Assembly: GCA_963576475.1 (NCBI GenBank)
Contig: OY754972.1
Span: forward strand, 30,985,107 to 31,049,106
From: Molanna angustata
Taxonomy: Eukaryota; Arthropoda; Insecta; Trichoptera; Molannidae
DNA length: 64,000 nt
Reading direction: 5' to 3'
Shown here: positions 20,146 to 34,739 of the stretch, piece after piece
How the letters are laid out: every line of letters begins with the position of its first letter
Numbering within the stretch: the stretch's first letter is position 1
The notes under the pieces: generated by a model
What the model saw: only the letters and a program-made list of their open reading frames with translations
The model's database searches: none
Told to the model about the DNA's origin: nothing
Position numbers and translations under genes: made by a program

Positions 20146-21461
20146 TTTCACTGACTTTTATTATAACCATTCCTATTTTATTTTTCAAGGCATTCATTTC
20201 GTAAAAAAAACCTCATATTTCACGGAGGTATCCTTATACCGGACGAAAAATGCATAAATACCACTTTCACTTGTATCATTTGAGTGTTTGAAATATAATC
20301 ACAAGATCGAAAAAGATGTCACAAATACGTAATCCGTATTTCATGTGGTTAGCACTAAGCCTTCATGCACGATTTCTCTTATATGTATGAATAGACGTTA
20401 GAAGATCATAAAATCAAATGAAATGCGACACCATATTTTACAAACAGATTTTGAAAACAGTATAGAAGTCATATGGAAAGTCATTCGAAAAAAATGTTAC
20501 ATTGTTTAATTTATAATTCCAATTGGTAATTTTCGGAACATTTTGTACAAATGGTCACAGTGCAAGGGTATTCAATGTTGCGCTGCAAATAGTAGCTTCA
20601 GTTTTTGAATCAGACATAATATGACGTAGAAAAACTATTACAAGATCATAGCAATTCCACTACTAAGATTTTTGTGATATCAATAACATCTCAAAGAATT
20701 ATAAGACATCAGAATTACAAAATCAGAAGTCAGACAAAGATATCACTTATTTCGATTGTGGTCTTCAGTATTTTTTAAACCTGGCTACGTAGGGTACACC
20801 AGCTATTAGAATTTGGTCCATTATACTCTTCCGAAGAAGCGCACTTTTCGTTGGGGAGGGTTTGCAATCTGTATCTGCTTTTTTTAGTTTTTTTTTTCAC
20901 ATCAAAGTATCTACTAATCATTCAATTCAGTTAGCTAACATTAGATAAGGATAAAAAACTTTTAATAAACTTGAATTTTACTGACGTTAGACTTGCGGCT
21001 TTACTCTTGAAACTAGATTCCAAATCTAATTTCAATCAACGCTTATAACCCACCTTCCTGCGACACGTTCTCTATTAAAAAGGTAGGTTCTCAGCAAAAA
21101 TTCAAAATTGAGAGTGGATTCGATTAGCAAGAGTCAGCCGCTAAGTAAGATGTAGTTTCATTATTTCCAAAGCATATGTAGCATCATCAACCAACCAAAT
21201 AAAGTGATTCAGATTCAGTAAACTTGTTCACCATATTATAAATTACAATAGTAATTGAACTGTCAGATCGCTAAGGTAATAAATAATATGGCGTTGATCC
21301 ACGAGTGCAGGATATTCAAATTGATAAAAGCTAAATAAGATAAACACATCGCATCATAAATTTATCTCTTAATAACAATAATACAATCGTTAGTTTGCTA
21401 AATCACAATAACATTATCTATAATCAACACCAAGGGATTAATTCACCAACCCGTAAATTGA
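20146..21461. other. A+T-rich stretch with one family F copy
   Basis: 20783-20850 matches family F: CGTAGGGTACACCAGCTATT, ACTCTTCCGAAGAAGCGCAC, as at 35425-35490. The rest holds no recognisable gene or repeat. Confidence 0.5.
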
Positions 21462-21957
21462 TATCTTCTTCTTGTTCTTTCATTAGGCCCAGGGCCTGTT
21501 TTATGCTACATTTTCAGCATCCTGTGATGTGGACTGCCAACCATCTCGTCATCTTTTTGGTGGGCGTCCTCGTGGTTAACACCCCTCCGGTACGTTGTCT
21601 AGGGCTATCTTTGGGATCCTTTCTTCGGACATGCGGCTGACGTGTTTGTTCCAGTACCTTCTCCTTTGGCGCCCCCATCTTACGATGTCCTCAGCTTCGC
21701 AGATTATTCGGATATCTGTATTCTGACTCACTATCACGAAGATTTTTGCCAGCTATGCATCGCAGATTTTCATTTCGCTGGTGCGCAGGAGTTGTTTGGT
21801 ACGGACCGTATCAGCTCTGGATTCAATGGCGTATGTTAGGATAGGTCTGACGCATGTTTTGTAGATCCTCATTTTGCCCTTGGTGCTCATGTGTTTGTTC
21901 TTCCATATAGTATCCCTCAGACAGCCCGAGATTACTGCGGCCTTGTGGGCAACTTAC
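21462..21957 (-). pseudogene. RTE-like LINE C-terminal fragment
   Basis: Minus strand reads IWKNKHMSTKGKMRIYKTCV, RPILTYAIESRADT, RTKQLLRTSEMKICDA then a stop, and continues NTDIRIICEAEDIVRWGRQR, RRYWNKHVSRMSEER and DNVPEGC before another stop, with PRGRPPKR and a GAAGAA tail (21465-21480) beyond. These match the post-RT region of insect RTE-like polymerases ('IYKTCVRPILTYAAE', 'DIRE.C...DIVRW...RR..W..HV.RM'). At least two stops. Its truncated 5' side abuts the plus-strand LINE at 21958 head to head. Confidence 0.78.
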
Positions 21958-23210
21958 TTACTTCTCCATACAGATCATTGTGACATGCCATCTTTGTCTG
22001 CCGGTGTTCCTCAGGGTAGCGTTTTATCACCACTGCTTTTTTCAGTTTTCATTAACTCTATACCTAAAATACTAAATTGCTCTTATCACTTTTATGCCGA
22101 CGATCTTCAATTATATTTGCATTGTGATTTAAATAACATAAACTCAACTCTAAACTGTTTGAATCACAATCTAAGCCAAATTTTTACATGGACAACAGCT
22201 AATGGTATTATCATAAATCCCTCTAAGTCACAAGCAATCTTATTAGGCAGCTGCAAACTTTTAGCCAAAATTAATTGGCCATCCTTAATCCCTTTATCTA
22301 TCAACAATAACATTATACCACTTTGTAAGAAAGTAAAAGACCTGGGGATAATAATAGACCAAAACCTATCTTGGCGGGAACAGGTTGCTGAAGTGAGCAG
22401 GAAATTTCATTATACCCTTCACTCATTAAAAAGATTGCAAAATTTATTGCCTTTCTCCGTCAAAATATCGTTATGCCAATCAATATTACTCCCTTTCCTT
22501 GATTACTCTGATGTATGCTATTTAGACGCTAATCAGGAACTCTTAGATAAATTGGAGCGATTACAAAATACATACATTCGATATATTTTTAAATTGAAAA
22601 AATTTGACCACATATCGGAATACCGATCTCTTTTAAGGTGGTTGCCTATCAGGTAGCGTAGGAACCTACATACCCTCACACTTCTATACAAGGTCTTAAA
22701 CAACTCCAATGCTCCAGTTTATCTACGAAATCAATTTCACTTCCTCTCTGAACACCGGTTGCCTCTTCGATCAAATACTGAAAGAACGCTCAGTATCCCA
22801 GTACACAATACTTCTTTTTTCACCACCTCTTTCTCCGTACAAGCAGCTCGTCTTTGGAATCACATCCCATCGCAACTTTGAGTTTCATTAACACTTCCCG
22901 CTTTCAAAAGAAATCTGAGGAATCATTTCCTTACACAACATAACACCTAAATTTGTCTCCTTATCCTATCCTTGTCCCCCCCCCCCTCTCCAGTCACCTC
23001 TTTTTCTTTATTGTTTATGCTTATATGTTTTTTTTTCATTTTATTTGTTTTATTTTCTTTATAGCTTTTGCTTGTATTATATAAAAATGTTGCTACATAC
23101 CATAAATGTAATAGTTTTTCACCTAATGAATATGGTTGGTTGGAAGATATTGCCATTTGGCAATAAGCCCGCCATTGTGCACTTGTGCTCAAAAGTTTAA
23201 AATAAAATAG
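21958..23210 (+). pseudogene. CR1/Jockey-like LINE: RT palm, C-terminus, 3' end
   Basis: The frame up to 22656 reads SLSAGVPQGSVLSPLLFSVF (motif B), YHFYADDLQLYLHCDLN (motif C, YADD intact), WTTANGIIINPSKSQAILLG, KKVKDLGIIIDQNLSWREQV (thumb) and LDYSDVCYLDANQELLDKLE, then stops after SLLRWLPIR. Beyond the stop, coding resemblance goes on with frame changes (LLYKVLNNSNAPVYLRNQF, RTLSIPVHNTSFFTTSFSVQ, AARLWNHIPSQL, LPAFKRNLRNHF) to about 22945. The 3' UTR ends with GGTTGGTTGGAAGATATTGC and CCATTTGGCAATAAGCCCGC and an A-rich tail near 23205. The endonuclease and fingers are missing by 5' truncation. Although the YADD box is intact, the element is broken. Confidence 0.88.
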
Positions 23211-23689
23211 ATATTTAAATTGCAATTGTTTAAATTGATATCAAATCTACATATGTAATTAGTTAATGCTTATTTGAGAACTTCGCTCGCTTTTTTTATG
23301 CATGTATGTAAGTATTGATTGTTGCGGTGGACATATAATTCAATGGATTTGAGTCCATATAATATAACCCTATTCTTTGCCCAATCACTTGGTGCCGGCT
23401 CTCCTATTCCTCATCCTAGAGTCCTCCGAACAAAGCCTCGCCTTCTTGAGATCTATGGTTATTGTGGAAATCCAAGTAGTCTTCTGGGCCCCACCTCTAT
23501 GTCTATCGTTCTTTTTTATCATATTATCCTGTGGCAGACTCATAACTAACTCCGAGTTCATTTGTATCCGTAATATATTTTATTCGCCTACATAAAATAC
23601 CTATTTCTAGAACACAAGAGTTTTTCAAATGTTTAGATAATGGATGTACCTAGTTTTTTTTATATTTTTTAGCTTAAAGTTCTTCTTCT
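23211..23689. other. No gene recognised
   Basis: A+T-rich, with a slightly G+C-richer part at 23380-23500. Overlapping short frames on one strand lack motifs. Confidence 0.45.
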
Positions 23690-24541
23690 TCTTCTTTTGG
23701 TGTCATGTCAGGTCCCCCCAACATTGACTATTACCCGAGAGAAAGCGTCCTTGTCCTGGGCGACCCTCTATCTTGCCCATAAGGATCAGGTGGAGCAATT
23801 CATACTTTTCTCCTCTAAGCACATGACCCAAATACGATACCTTTCTGATTTTGATATTGGTCAGAAGCTCTCTATTCACTCTAGCTCTTTGAAGAACTAT
23901 TGTGTTGCTGACCATATCCGTCCAGGGTATCCGGAGCATTCTCCGATGTATCCACATCTCGAACGCCTCCAGCCGGTTAATGTTACTCACTTTGAGGGCC
24001 CACGATTCCACTCCTTACAGTAAGACTGACCATATGTAACATTTAACCAGCCGTTGTCGAAGTTTCAGGTTAAGATTGACATCGCAGAATATCCGTCTCA
24101 TTTTATTAAAAGCAGCTCGTGATGCTTCTATTCTGCATTTGACTTCGGTTTCTGGGCCGAGGTCTTCCGCTAGGATACTTCCAAGGTATTTAAACTTTTT
24201 CACTTTCTCTATACCAGCCCCATTCAATGTAAGGCGTGCTCCCGTGTGATATTGCCTACTAAAAACCATGAATTTTGTTTTACTGACGTTCATGTTAAGA
24301 CCCAATCTCACACCAGCCTCATTAATTCTGTTTACGAGTGTTTGTAAGTCTTCTATACTATCTGCCAGAATGACTGTATTATCCGCGTACCTGATATTAT
24401 TGACGTATACACCGTTAACTTTGACCCCCAGTTCTATATCATGCAAAGCCTCCTTGAATACTAGATCGGAGTATAAATTGAATAACATAGGTGACAATAT
24501 ACACCCCTATCGAACTCCACGTTTGATTGGTATAGCTTTAA
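23690..24541 (-). pseudogene. RTE-like reverse transcriptase relic
   Basis: Read from 24541 leftward: AIPIKRGVR-stop-GCILSPMLFNLYSD (motif B, with Q changed to stop), then VYVNNIRYADNTVILADSIE (motif C, YADD changed to YADN), LGLNMNVSKTKFMVFSRQ, VKKFKYLGSILAEDLGPETE, LKLRQRLVKCYIWSVLL, a stop in place of Tyr, GVESWALKVSNINRLEAFEM, WIHRRMLRIPWTDMVSN, KIRKVSYLGHVLRG, and a poly-(GAA) tail at 23682-23697. The second catalytic Asp is lost and there are two stops, so it is dead. The long otherwise clean frame (24015-24497) suggests moderate age. It abuts a plus-strand RT relic near 24543. Confidence 0.88.
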
Positions 24542-24545
24542 GTTA

Positions 24546-25220
24546 CATGTAAATAATTTATTATGCTGATGAAACAGTTATAGTAATAGAAGGAGATGCA
24601 TGGAATATAGTTTGTAAACTAGTGAATGCCGACATTAATATCATAAAAAAACTGGTTTGATACGAATCTTATATCATTTAACACTGAAAAAACACACTTT
24701 ATTTCCTTCTCTATAAACAAACTGAAAACAGATCTGATTTGAAGATATACATCATAAAAAATACATCAACATCAATTTCCGTGAAACTTATTCGACAACC
24801 AACTTCAAAGACAAAATACCTTGGTAATATTATAGACCACAATATTAAACTAAAAGCGCATATAAATTATTTATATTGATAAATAAGAAAATATAGGTAT
24901 ACATGATAAGGCTTTAAAATTTCTTAAACTAAAAAACTTCAAAAATTTATATAATGCAACGTTTCATTCTTTGCTTATTTATGTAATTTTTGGTTAGGGA
25001 GAAGCATATGACAATATTGTAAATCAAGTTCAAATTGTACAAAAACTAATAATAAAAGTAAAGTACACTAAAGAAAAACGAGATTTTCCACGAAAACACA
25101 TTATGAAGTTCCTAAAGTAGAGGATTTTTATAAAAAACGACAAATTATGAAAGTGTTGCAAAAAATAATAAAAAATATCACTACAATTCCGAAACGATTT
25201 AAAAATCCCCAAATGAAGAC
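24546..25220 (+). pseudogene. Jockey-like RT relic, heavily broken
   Basis: Plus-strand pieces in several frames read IIYYADETVIVIEGDAWNIV (motif C, YADD changed to YADE), KLIRQPTSKTKYLGNIIDHN (thumb region), NIVNQVQIVQKLIIKVKYTK and VEDFYKKRQIMKVLQKI. The order fits the palm-to-C-terminal part of an insect Jockey-type polymerase. Several frameshifts and stops, very high A+T, and no detectable 5' part. It lies head to head with the minus-strand relic at 23690-24541 and ends shortly before a HINE fragment. Confidence 0.72.
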
Positions 25221-25286
25221 TAGGTACATTTATTTGTGAATAAAATGTTTCAATTGCCTCTATAATATCATTGATCTGAGGTGACT

Positions 25287-25412
25287 AAATAGTTTGATAC
25301 TTAATCTTCAAAATAAATACATACCATCAAACTGTTTTCATATTCTGGGTAGGAAGGAAGGACTGACCTCTCCATACTACCCTATCTTGACATGCATACC
25401 TACATATTTTGT
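25287..25412 (+). mobile_element. HINE internal fragment
   Basis: AATAGTTTGATACTTAATCT, CATACCATCAAACTGTTTTC, ATATTCTGGGTAGGAAGG, GACTGACCTCTCCATACTAC and CTATCTTGACATGCATACCT match 57810-57920 of the HINE trio. Both ends are missing. Confidence 0.75.
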
Positions 25413-25507
25413 ACTTTTTACACATACTAAGTAAATATGTGTAAATTTCATTTATTTTATTGTTATAAATATATTTATATTATTAAATTATATACCTATC
25501 CAATATA

Positions 25508-25566
25508 ACTTGTATTGCATTGCATTGCATTGCATTGTATTGTATTGTATTGTATTGTATTGTAAT
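25508..25566. repeat. TTGCA/TTGTA pentanucleotide microsatellite
   Basis: A 5-bp repeat in which a run of TTGCA units is followed by a run of TTGTA units. The clean switch from C to T variants suggests two expansion steps. Confidence 0.9.
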
Positions 25567-25676
25567 TGCAAGTGTTTTTTTATATTTATAATAGAGTTCA
25601 ACCTAGAAATGTCGATCGAAAAAACTAAATTTAATTCATCTTTTTCTGTGAAATTATTCATTAACAATATGTAATC

Positions 25677-25864
25677 AGGGGGGCAAGTCTGGTTGACCGT
25701 CGAAATCAAAACCCTCCATGTTTACCCATATCATGGATATAATTATTATATGGAGTTCTACAATATCTTTAGATGTCATAGAACTCCATACGATAATTAT
25801 ACCCATGATATGGGTAATCACTGGGGTTTTGATTTCGCCGGTCGAACCAGACTTGCCCCCCCAG
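25677..25864. mobile_element. Fold-back MITE, copy 1
   Basis: Nearly palindromic over its length. The left end AGGGGGGCAAGTCTGGTT, continuing GAAATCAAAACCC, pairs with the right end GGGTTTTGATTTC...GAACCAGACTTGCCCCCC. Inner arms CCCATATCATGGATATAATT and GAACTCCATACGATAATTAT also pair. A relative lies at 51015-51186. Non-autonomous; superfamily unknown. Confidence 0.82.
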
Positions 25865-26574
25865 ATTTACATTTTCAAGATATATAGGTAGGTATTATTA
25901 TTACAAAAGTAGGGAAAACTTTCATATATGGCTACGTTTTAGAATAATTCAGAGTAGGTACCTACATTATATTCTTGGTAATTCAATTAAGTATAAATAA
26001 TGATTGTTAAAATATGTTAGACTAAAGAAATTAAGATAAGTGAACTCAACATTTTAGGTCAGAAGTCAACACATCAACTACATAATATCTATATAATATG
26101 TACCTATATAGTAGGTATGTACTCACGTATGTAATCTAATCAAATATTAACCTAACCTAACCCAACAAAAACAATTAACTGCTATAATTTGGAACTTTGA
26201 TTGATTCGAGGGATAATCTGTCCTAAATAATCATTGAACTAATTTTTTAATTGTTTATACAAAACTGTTGATTTCAATTTTATCGTAACGAGTTGATTCG
26301 AAGAATTTGTAGAAATTATAATACTTTTTTCAATCATTTAGATATATTTCATTTTAAATTTCACTTTTTCAAACATAAATGATATCAGTCAAATTTAATT
26401 AGCTTAATTTATTTTTCTTTTGAATTCATTACATTCAATTGCCAGTCTCAAATCTGTTTCAAGTTGGTTGAACTACACCACCGCATTGTACGTGTAGTAG
26501 TGCTTTGCAAAACTTGTATGTGTTAACGGGGTACACAATTGACCCACTTTATTTTGTCTATCACTCGCCACACG
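25865..26574. other. A+T-rich stretch, no gene seen
   Basis: Only low-complexity A+T-rich sequence with the usual TAGGTA motifs; no coding pattern found. Confidence 0.5.
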
Positions 26575-26709
26575 TACAAAGAATGCATACAAAATATTTT
26601 ACAATATTTATTAATTTGTGTTTGTGTTTATATTTTGGTACCTACGTATTTTTCAATAATACATACTATCGCCATCGACAGTTGGATCTCATGTGTTACA
26701 TGCAACTAG
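26575..26709 (+). mobile_element. HINE 3' end
   Basis: CATACTATCGCCATCGACAG, TTGGATCTCATGTGTTACAT and GCAACTAG end at 26709 and are followed by T, as expected for a Helitron 3' terminus (hairpin CATGT-GTT-ACATG, then CTAG). The 5' part is missing. Confidence 0.8.
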
Positions 26710-27128
26710 TAATAATAATGATAATACTGACATTCTTCTACAGTGTTTAAAAGGTTAAAAAAAACTGAATTTTAATTTTGGGAAAATTTCATTACAAAAA
26801 TAATCTAGGTTTAAGTCACTCGTTATAAAGTAAAATTATAAAAAATGCTCAACATATTTTTACGATAATGCAAAAAAACATTTTTCCCAAAAAATCAAAG
26901 AATCAGTGTTTTAACATTGAACAGCAGAGATAGCAAATTGTTTTTCTAGAAAGTTATAAAAATAGGTAAGTATTCTTTTTCTCTCTAATTGAGTTATGAA
27001 AATAAAAGATTATTTCAAAAAAAATATTATATTGTAAACTATGTATGTCATACCTACTTACAATTTCTGTATTCATAAAACAATATAATTAAATCTTAAT
27101 ATACAAAAATACTATGGACATATAGATT

Positions 27129-27225
27129 TCTTCATGGGCACATGGGCTGAACTGTAAATCTTCATGGGTACATGGGCTGAACTGTAAATCTTCATGGGTA
27201 CATGGGCTGAACTGTCTTCATGGAA
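27129..27225. repeat. 30-bp tandem repeat, 3 copies
   Basis: Units TCTTCATGGGTACATGGGCT plus GAACTGTAAA, starting near 27130, 27160 and 27190; the last is cut after GAACTG. Confidence 0.9.
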
Positions 27226-28180
27226 TATCGCTCAGTCAGCTCAAAGTGAATTCTGAAAAACAAAACACCATTATATTACATACATAAGCGCATTGAACTA
27301 TTTGTTTTCTACTTTTAACAATGTTATCAACTTCAAATTAATAAAACAACTATATTTATAAAGTATTTGCCAAATCTCTAACCAGAGTAAAATATCACCA
27401 CCAAATGCAATTGTTTTAAAAATATTGCTAATACTATCTTAAGTCTTAGATATAATTTATAGATATTGGATCTGTTACTACAAAAAAAATATTGGATTAT
27501 CGATAAAATAGGTTGTTTCATTAAAATTGCGACATCGAATAAATTTTAAAGTGACATATAACATAACCTCTAAACAAAAACGGTAATAATATTTTTTACC
27601 TGGGGCAAATATTGAATGCATCTAATTTCTTCCTCCTTGTTTTCCATAATTTTAATCTATAATCGATGACTTTCTCAAAATATACTACACTTTTGTATTT
27701 TTCCACTCACACAAAAAAAACGTTGGAACACAATGTATTACAATGTATAATTGCATTTGTTTAGTAAAACATAATACTTAAAATATAAACATCGATGTTA
27801 TCAATCTTTCCATGAAAAACTATCGGTTGTTGGTTCACCCCACCCCAATATTTAGGTTTGAAATGGGTGCTTTTATTTGTTTCAATAACTAAAACAAGCA
27901 TAGACAAAATAATATTTATACCATAAACAAATGTAGGAACCTACCTACTCGTTTTTTAAACCTATTTATTGGTTATTAAAAAAATAAAAAGAAAACCGTC
28001 ATTACTGCCATCTAATTAAAGTTTTTATATTGTTCTATACAATATCTCCATCAGAATAAACATCACATGCGACTAAGTTACCTATTGGGACAATAAAAAA
28101 ATATAATTAGGGAGAAAAATAAAATATTCATTCCTGAATGCTCTAATTATTTTCCTTAATTTATATTTTTGAGCCAACAT
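27226..28180. other. A+T-rich stretch, no gene seen
   Basis: No motif or repeat copy recognised. Confidence 0.5.
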
Positions 28181-28480
28181 TTAGTGGCATGTAACACATG
28201 AGATCCAACTGCCGATGTACATAGTATGTATAGATGAAGAATACGTACTAAACTATAAAACCTCATATCAGAATTATTGTTAATTTAAAGATAATTTCTT
28301 TTCTAAAAAAATGTATGTCATGATAGGATAGTGTGGACTAAGGATCCTATTTCTAACCCCGAATAGGTAAAATTTGATGGTATGTAGGTACGTATGAAGA
28401 TTGTTAAGGTATCTATAAGAGTGTCCGAATATTATTGTATTTTCTGCCATACAAATTTTATAAAATAAGGACAGCACTAA
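28181..28480 (-). mobile_element. HINE 3' portion
   Basis: Starts with the complement of the HINE end (TTAGTGGCATGTAACACATG, AGATCCAACTGCCGATG), followed by GTATGTATAGATGAAGAATA, GATAGGATAGTGTGGA and, further right, GCCATACAAATTTTATAAA. The terminal tetranucleotide is CTAA instead of CTAG. The internal part is rearranged. Confidence 0.72.
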
Positions 28481-28625
28481 AATATTCTATTTACATTTTT
28501 TTAAAACGAGTGATTTGTGGCCAACAGTTAACTCACCACCATTTTGTAAATGTAATTTTTATCTTCTTCTTAGGTTGACAAACCCTAAATGCATATTTAT
28601 GAAGAACATTTCTATTAATTTCCCT

Positions 28626-29050
28626 GGGGACAACAGTTTTCACAATACACCATACACACAAAACTCATAGTATGCACTCTCTTCATGATACCTGTTGAGA
28701 TATTGATGTAAAAAAATTGCTTTAGCAATAGACGATCATATATGAGACGATGCATAAATGTTGATGAGATGATGGATATGTGTTTGAAGAATGCGGTTTT
28801 TAGTTCTCTCTACCTACCCCATGAGGACAAAAATTTTCACAATACACCATACACACGAAAACATTGTCACTAAACTCATAGTATGTGTTTTCTGCATGAT
28901 ACCTGTTGAGAAATTTGAAGTAAAATTGCATTACTAGCAAGATGAGCAGATATGACACAGTGTATCAATGTTGAAGAGGCGATGTATCTGTATCAAGATA
29001 GAGGAATTCGGTGTTCGGTTCTCACTGCCTACCCCTTGAGGAAGATAGAA
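28626..29050 (+). repeat. Tandem duplication of a family D-containing unit
   Basis: Two units of about 215 bp: TTTTCACAATACACCATACA, ACTCATAGTATG, GATACCTGTTGAGA, GATGAGATGATGG or GAAGAGGCGATGT, ending CTCTCTACCTACCCCATGAG in the first and CTCACTGCCTACCCCTTGAG in the second. They are diverged by some 15-20 percent by eye, so older than the 60-bp array. Confidence 0.75.
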
Positions 29051-29059
29051 GTGGAGAGT

Positions 29060-29311
<252 letters not shown>

Positions 29312-29494
29312 GATGGCCGGGGAAATGACGTTTCTCAATGTTTCAACATAAAAGAATGACAGCGGAAATTAGTTTGTGTCTCATCCGACAGATGGACGCT
29401 TAAAACCCACTTGTGAACAGATTTCAATTAACTAAATATATACAACTTTCAACTTTTCGATTGTCACAAGGAAACCACTATGTATAAGACATTT

Positions 29495-29546
29495 AATTGG
29501 TGAATGTTGCCATGGCGCAAAGTGATCACTTAAGCCAGCCGATGAC

Positions 29547-29565
<19 letters not shown>
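29495..29565 (-). repeat. Family E fragment
   Basis: GCCAGCCGATGACAGGTCGT plus AAGCCCTGTAGG is the complement of family E sequence at 13248-13285. It is joined to the 137-bp segment that is duplicated at 30212-30348. Confidence 0.65.
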
Positions 29566-32803
<3,238 letters not shown>

Positions 32804-32925
32804 TAGTGGACCCAAATCCTAATAGCTGGTGTCTCCTACATAGTGGACCCAAATCCTATTAGCTGGTGTCTCCTTCGTAGTGGATCCAAATCCTAATAGC
32901 TGGTGTCTATTCCTACATAGCTATT
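32804..32925 (-). repeat. 37-bp tandem repeat of family F, 3 copies
   Basis: Units TAGTGGACCCAAATCCTAAT plus AGCTGGTGTCTCCTACA start at 32804, 32841 and 32878. They are the complement of the family F core at 20790-20815 and 35430-35460 (CACCAGCTATTAGGATTTGG), so part of a dispersed element was tandemly multiplied. Confidence 0.85.
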
Positions 32926-33273
32926 TTAAAAAAATATTGAATGTACTTTTTATAGCTGATGCGTTATCCAAACGTCGATTTATTCAAGTCAATTTATTTA
33001 TCTTAATATAACGACATTATTAACCCTAATCCCGTGTGAATAAATTATGTGTGGAGTATATTTTGTACGTGTTATAATGTAAAGAGCTTGAACATAGAAC
33101 TGATTAGCTTTCCATAAATAACAAAAAATTTCTTCATATGATATCACGTGTCATAATTTTCAAAATGCTCTAACGCTCTTTAAAACAAAATTTATCTGCT
33201 TTTATTAAACTATTTTATACAACATAAGCATTATTTACCTATACCCAATAATCGGAATCGCTCCACCTTACAT
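32926..33273. other. A+T-rich stretch, no gene seen
   Basis: Nothing recognised. Confidence 0.5.
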
Positions 33274-33743
33274 ACGACGAAGGACTGCGGCAGATGCGGA
33301 GAGATACAATTCCACGACCGAAGACACCCCCTGCATCACCATCAGCCAGTTACGTCGCGTCTCAAGTCTAGAAATAGTTTTATCAAAACTACCTCCCCTG
33401 TTGAGACCTCACAGCAACGGAGAGAAGAGCTATGGAAGCTGGATTTTGGAGCGACGTCACAGACTGACTTACAAGAGGGTGCACGATTGGGCGAACATCT
33501 CCCATACTCTATTTGGACTACCCTCAATAGGCTGAGAGCTGGTGTCACTCGATGCAAGAAGAACCTCAAGAGGTGGGGGTACCTGCCTGCAGATGATGAT
33601 GTTTGTTGTGATTGTGGCGAAACCCAGGATGACAGCCACCTACTGATGTGTCCACTGATGAGGGGAGGCTGTACACCTAGGGACCTGATTATGGCCAATG
33701 ACAAAGCGATGAAAGTCGCGGCTTACTGGAGTGGCAGAATCTA
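33274..33743 (+). pseudogene. Non-LTR retrotransposon ORF2 C-terminal domain
   Basis: One continuous frame (no own start) gives KDCGRCGEIQFHDRRHPLH, QPVTSRLKSRNSFIKTTSPV, ETSQQRREELWKLDFGATS, LPYSIWTTLNRLRAGVTRCK, KNLKRWGYLPADDDVCCDCG, ETQDDSHLLMCPLMRGGCTP and ends AAYWSGRI. 'W..LNRLR.G.GR....L..WG......C.CG...T..HLL.CP' is the Cys/His-containing end of many insect non-LTR polymerases; here C-x-C-G ... H-x4-C is intact. It ends 10 bases before an (AAGT)n tail (33757-33775), so the insertion's 3' end is preserved. The RT domain is absent. Absence of stops over about 155 codons suggests a fairly young fragment. Confidence 0.85.
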
Positions 33744-33756
33744 ACCCGGACACGTA

Positions 33757-33775
33757 AAGTAAGTAAGTAAGTATT
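33757..33775 (+). repeat. (AAGT)n tail of LINE fragment
   Basis: Four to five AAGT units directly follow the LINE 3' UTR, serving as its microsatellite tail. Confidence 0.85.
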
Positions 33776-34000
33776 TACCATATTGAGATTGTCAACATTT
33801 CAAGAAGAAAAAATGAACGCTTACTATGTGTGGAGAGTTTATTGTTGGCCACAACCCACCCGTTTCTTTATTATCTCAAAAACCATTACCTATAGCTAGA
33901 ACGCTGTAAATCTGTTCTGAACTAAGCCATGATGAAACTCATTAATTTGTGAAGGATTTGCGTATAATCGTATTGGCGAATTGAATGAAAGATAATATTA

Positions 34001-34061
34001 CTACATACATACATATATATCACGCCATGTCTCTCATGGGGTAGGCAGAGAGAACCAACGC
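34001..34061 (-). mobile_element. Family D terminal fragment
   Basis: (CATA)n then CACGCCATGTCTCTCATGGG and GTAGGCAGAGAGAACCAACG: the complement of the family D end. Confidence 0.8.
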
Positions 34062-34369
34062 CACATTTTTAATTCTATCTTGACACACATTTATTTTGAA
34101 GTCAGTCTTTTATAATATGAAAGATGATTCAATCATTGCGAGAAATAAAAAATAATATTTACTTTTATTATATCAATTATATAGATACTACATATTTTAA
34201 CCTTGAGACACCTACATGGTTTTCATGTGGTCCTTATTTGTGATAAAAGTTTAATAGATTTTATTTCCAACAAAAGTATACTAGCATAAACAATATTATT
34301 TATTACGTATCAAAGGAAGCAAACATTGCCGTACATAATTTAATTGTAGCGCCTACTATAATGTATTCC

Positions 34370-34700
34370 AGTGAAACATGGACGTGGCAAAGACGCATGA
34401 AAGTAGAATAAATGCTGTGGAAATGAGATCACTAAGAATAGTATGTAATAGAAGAATATATACTTATATAGAGAATGAAAAATGAGGATATAAGGAGAGA
34501 ATACAAGATAAGGAAGAATATTATAAGTAAAATGTAAATGAATCCCTTGAGGTGGTTTGGACATATTGAAAGAATGAATGGTGAACGACTGACCAAAAAA
34601 AAACACAGGGGTAAGAGATGGAGTGAATAGCAGAGGCGCCCCAAAAAGGGATAGCATGACCATGTGAATGATATTTTAAAGAAGGAAATAAAAGAAGCTT
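34370..34700 (+). pseudogene. RTE-like LINE C-terminal relic
   Basis: With frame changes it reads SETWTW, RINAVEMRSLRIVCNRRIYT, MRNEDIRREYKIRKNIISKM, stop, MNPLRWFGHIERMNGERLTK and K. Insect relatives have 'EM..LR...G....D..RN..IR......I.......LRW.GH..RM...R..KK'. Several stops and shifts. Followed at about 34740 by a family D element. Confidence 0.7.
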
Positions 34701-34739
34701 GAAAAATCGACGAGCAGGCGATCCTCCATTCACATTCGT

